Source: SG8-41 sp035259205 (GTDB lineage Bacteria; Pseudomonadota; Gammaproteobacteria; Burkholderiales; SG8-41). From it: a stretch of 14,888 bases of DNA. Made by a program: the position numbers and the translations under genes. Positions within the stretch are counted from its first letter, which is position 1; each line of letters opens with the position of its first letter. Below, piece by piece: positions 12,979 through 14,888 of this stretch. Location of the stretch: NCBI GenBank assembly GCA_035259205.1, contig DATFWO010000398.1, forward strand, positions 1-14,888, written 5' to 3'. Under the pieces are notes generated by a model, which was given only the letters and a program-made list of their open reading frames with translations, was not told the DNA's origin and searched no databases.

Positions 12979-13034
12979 GAGCTCAGCGTGACCGACAGTG
13001 CACCCCCAGTCACTTTTCCAAGCGGAGAACAACC

Positions 13035-13682
13035 ATGATCAAGCGATTTGTGGCATTGCTGGCAATTGGAGCAGCGCTTCTCTCGGGCGGTTGCGGTTAC
13101 AACACCATGCAGGCCGGCGACCAGCAGATCAAGGGAGCCTGGGCCGAGGTGGTGAATCAGTACCAGCGGCGCAGTGATCTCATTCCCAATCTCGTCGAGA
13201 CGGTAAAGGGTTTTGCCAGCCAGGAGCAGGCGGTGCTGCTCGGGGTCACCAACGCGCGCTCCAAGGTCGGCTCGATCCAGGCGACGCCGGAGCTCGTGAA
13301 CGACCCGCAGGCGTTCGCCAAATTCCAGCAGGCGCAGGGAGAGCTCACGTCCGCGCTGTCGCGCCTGATGGTGGTCGTCGAAAATTATCCGCAGCTCAAA
13401 TCCGACGCCAATTTCCGCGATCTTCAGGCGCAGCTGGAGGGGACCGAAAACCGCATTGCCGTAGCGCGCAATCGCTATATCAAGGCGGTGCAGGAATACA
13501 ACACCACCGTCGTGCAGTTTCCCACCAACTTGACCGCGATGATCTTCGGGTTCAAGGAGAAGCCCCAGTTCACGGTCGAGAACGAGAAGGAAATCAGCAA
13601 GTCGCCTAAAATCGATTTCGGCAAGCCCTCGGCACCGGCCCCGGCGCCAGCCTCACCCGGCAGTCCGGCTCCCGGAAAGTAG
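13035..13682 (+). CDS. lemA: LemA family lipoprotein
   Basis: This 215-residue protein begins with a lipoprotein signal: MIKR, hydrophobic FVALLAIGAALL, then the lipobox SGGC with Cys20 as the acylated residue. The LemA core follows: AGDQQIKGAWAEVVNQYQRRSDLIPNLVETVKGFASQEQ, VTNARSKV, LSRLMVVVENYPQLKSDANFRDLQAQLEGTENRIAVARNRYI and YNTTVVQFPTNLTAMIFGF. The core is mainly long helices. The Ala/Pro-rich tail after about residue 197 is likely disordered. The role of LemA is not settled. The start is chosen for GGAG 7-8 nt upstream and the lipobox distance. Two TPM-domain genes follow at 6 and 0 nt, the usual LemA-TPM operon. Confidence 0.95.
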   Translation: MIKRFVALLAIGAALLSGGCGYNTMQAGDQQIKGAWAEVVNQYQRRSDLIPNLVETVKGFASQEQAVLLGVTNARSKVGSIQATPELVNDPQAFAKFQQAQGELTSALSRLMVVVENYPQLKSDANFRDLQAQLEGTENRIAVARNRYIKAVQEYNTTVVQFPTNLTAMIFGFKEKPQFTVENEKEISKSPKIDFGKPSAPAPAPASPGSPAPGK

Positions 13683-13688
13683 GAGCCC

Positions 13689-14585
13689 ATGATGCGATCG
13701 TCGCTGCTGCGAGCGTTGCTCGCAGCAGCGTTCCTGCTTCTGCCGCCATGGGCGGCGGCGGAAGTAGCGGTGCCGCCGCTCAAGACCCGCGTCACCGATC
13801 TCACGAACACGCTCACCCCCGATCAGCGCGCGGCCCTCGAGGCGAAGCTCGCGACATTCGAGACAAAGAAGGGGAGCCAGGTCGCGGTGCTCATCGTGCC
13901 GACTACGCAGCCCGAGCCCATCGAGATGTACTCGCTGCGGGTGGCGGAACAGTGGAAGCTCGGGCGCAAGCGCGTGGACGACGGCGCGCTTCTCATCATC
14001 GCGAAGGACGATCGCAAGATGCGCATCGAGGTCGGGCGCGGGCTCGAGGGGGCGATCCCCGATGCCATCGCCAAGCGCATCGTTGCGGAGGTGATCGCGC
14101 CGCGTTTCAGGGAGGGTGATTTCAACGGGGGGATCACCGCCGGCGTGGACCGCATATTGCGCACGATCGAAGGCGAGCCGCTGCCGCCGCCTCCGGCGCG
14201 TACTCAGCCAGGCGGCGGTAACGTGGACTGGCTCCACCTGCTGTTGCTGGGCGCCATCGTCGCTTATGCCGCCGGTAACATGCTCAACGCGATATTCGGC
14301 CGCGTCGCCGGCTCCGGCATGGTTGGTGCCGGCGCCGGCGCGCTGGGATACGTCTTGAGCGGGCTCGGTGCGGCGGTCGGCATCGGTCTCGTCGCGTTCC
14401 TCATCAGCCTGCTCGCGGGCGCATTTCGGGGAAGCGGCCTGTCCGGAAGGGGCGGCGGGCCGTGGGTCGGTGGGTGGGGCTCCGGCGGCAGCTGGGGATC
14501 GGGCGGGGGCTGGAGCTCGGGCGGCGGGGGCTGGAGCGGCGGTGGCGGTGACTTCGGCGGCGGCGGCGCATCCGGGAGCTGGTAG
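13689..14585 (+). CDS. TPM-domain membrane protein (YgcG family)
   Basis: This 298-residue protein has a signal peptide (LLRALLAAAFLLLPPWAAA, cut near residue 24), then a TPM (TLP18.3/Psb32/MOLO-1) domain from about 30 to 160: VTDLTNTLTPDQRAALEAKLATFE, GSQVAVLIVPTT, AEQWKLGRKRVDDGALLIIAKDDRKMRIEVGRGLEGAIPDAIAKRI and FREGDFNGGITAGVD. A Pro-rich linker precedes hydrophobic segments at about 178-195 and 222-244 that likely anchor it in the membrane. The tail from about 250 is almost all Gly, Ser and Trp and ends GGGGASGSW, as in many YgcG proteins. It is cotranscribed with lemA. The molecular function is unknown; an envelope role is inferred. Confidence 0.93.
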   Translation: MMRSSLLRALLAAAFLLLPPWAAAEVAVPPLKTRVTDLTNTLTPDQRAALEAKLATFETKKGSQVAVLIVPTTQPEPIEMYSLRVAEQWKLGRKRVDDGALLIIAKDDRKMRIEVGRGLEGAIPDAIAKRIVAEVIAPRFREGDFNGGITAGVDRILRTIEGEPLPPPPARTQPGGGNVDWLHLLLLGAIVAYAAGNMLNAIFGRVAGSGMVGAGAGALGYVLSGLGAAVGIGLVAFLISLLAGAFRGSGLSGRGGGPWVGGWGSGGSWGSGGGWSSGGGGWSGGGGDFGGGGASGSW

Positions 14586-14888
14586 ATGAGCGTGAAACGC
14601 ATCCTCAGGCACTTCCTCGCTCCGCACTGGATCGTGCGCAGCGCATTTCCCCGTGGGGCGCTGACGCGCATCGAAGCCGCAATCCGGACATCGGAAGCGA
14701 CGCACGACGGAGAACTGCGTTTCGCGATCGAGGCGGGACTCGAGCTGCTGCCGCTGTTGAGGGGAGTCAGCCCGCGCGAGCGCGCCGTCGAAATATTTTC
14801 GCGACTGCGGGTATGGGACACCGAGCACAATAGCGGCGTGCTGATCTACGTCCAGTTCGTGGATCATCGCATCGGGATCGTCGCCGAC
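14586..14888 (+). CDS. Second TPM-domain protein, 5' part (cut by window end)
   Basis: ATG 14586 directly follows the stop of the previous gene (TAG-ATG with no gap), and 101 codons are visible before the window ends. It begins MSVKRILRHFLAPHWIVRSAFPRGALTRIEAAIRTSE and continues with HDGELRFAIEAGLELLPLL, SPRERAVEIFSRLRVWDTEHNSGVLIYVQFVDHRIGIVAD. The last part matches the TPM-domain pattern of the third gene in LemA-TPM-TPM operons. No signal peptide is visible, so it is probably cytoplasmic or peripheral, with any membrane segment beyond the window. Confidence 0.85.
   Translation, partial: MSVKRILRHFLAPHWIVRSAFPRGALTRIEAAIRTSEATHDGELRFAIEAGLELLPLLRGVSPRERAVEIFSRLRVWDTEHNSGVLIYVQFVDHRIGIVAD

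Overview
The window is GC-rich chromosomal DNA that looks betaproteobacterial. I infer this from the close OmpR/EnvZ-type pair, the tsaB-rimI-uracil-DNA glycosylase order, the DUF1800-DUF1501 export pair and the codon usage. No rRNA, tRNA, CRISPR or phage genes were recognised. All assignments come from reading motifs; no database search was possible.

Layout. Bases 1-711 hold the 3' part of an acyl-CoA dehydrogenase (+). It converges on an OmpR/EnvZ-like two-component operon (-), with the regulator at 2156-2896 and the kinase at 836-2152. A small secreted protein (3197-3499), a DUF1800 protein (3514-5010) and a Tat-exported DUF1501 protein (5097-6251) follow on +. Next come an orphan DGQHR-domain (DndB-like) protein (6484-7611, +), a RidA-family protein (7856-8203, -), a class III CoA-transferase (8405-9589, +) and a small three-helix membrane protein (9690-9980, -). 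A decayed tartrate/isopropylmalate-type dehydrogenase lies at 10070-10388 (-). A roughly 355 bp MITE with IS630-like ends (10526-10884) sits directly upstream of tsaB (10899-11570), rimI (11567-12046) and a family-4-type uracil-DNA glycosylase (12121-12978). The window ends with lemA (13035-13682) and two TPM-domain genes (13689-14585 and 14586 to the edge).

The most unusual signal is a set of short, degenerate tandem arrays built on a 7-nt quantum and tied to gene boundaries. Class A is a constant heptamer CGTGACT alternating with a variable heptamer, giving an almost perfectly regular 14-nt period (7607-7675, 7840-7860 on -, 12042-12104, 12272-12362 on -). Class B is GTGACGA plus a variable heptamer (785-839 on -, with two loose copies at 740-767). 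Class C is nGTGAAC with a 7-nt period (8373-8400, 10394-10421). Class D is GGATGAG with a 7-nt period (5011-5050). In the DGQHR, rimI, ridA and kinase genes, the stop codon TGA is itself part of the first repeat. The class D array begins on the base after a stop codon. Both class C arrays end 4-5 nt before a start codon. One class A array lies inside the uracil-DNA glycosylase gene, in the stop-free orientation, and is translated as an inter-domain linker with a 14-residue repeat. I do not know what makes or uses these arrays. They are the best candidate here for an undescribed system.

The conserved genes are mostly housekeeping: tRNA t6A synthesis (tsaB), protein acetylation (rimI), DNA repair (UDG), envelope sensing (OmpR/EnvZ-like) and envelope functions (LemA/TPM). 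The CoA-transferase, acyl-CoA dehydrogenase and RidA suggest organic-acid catabolism but do not form one operon.
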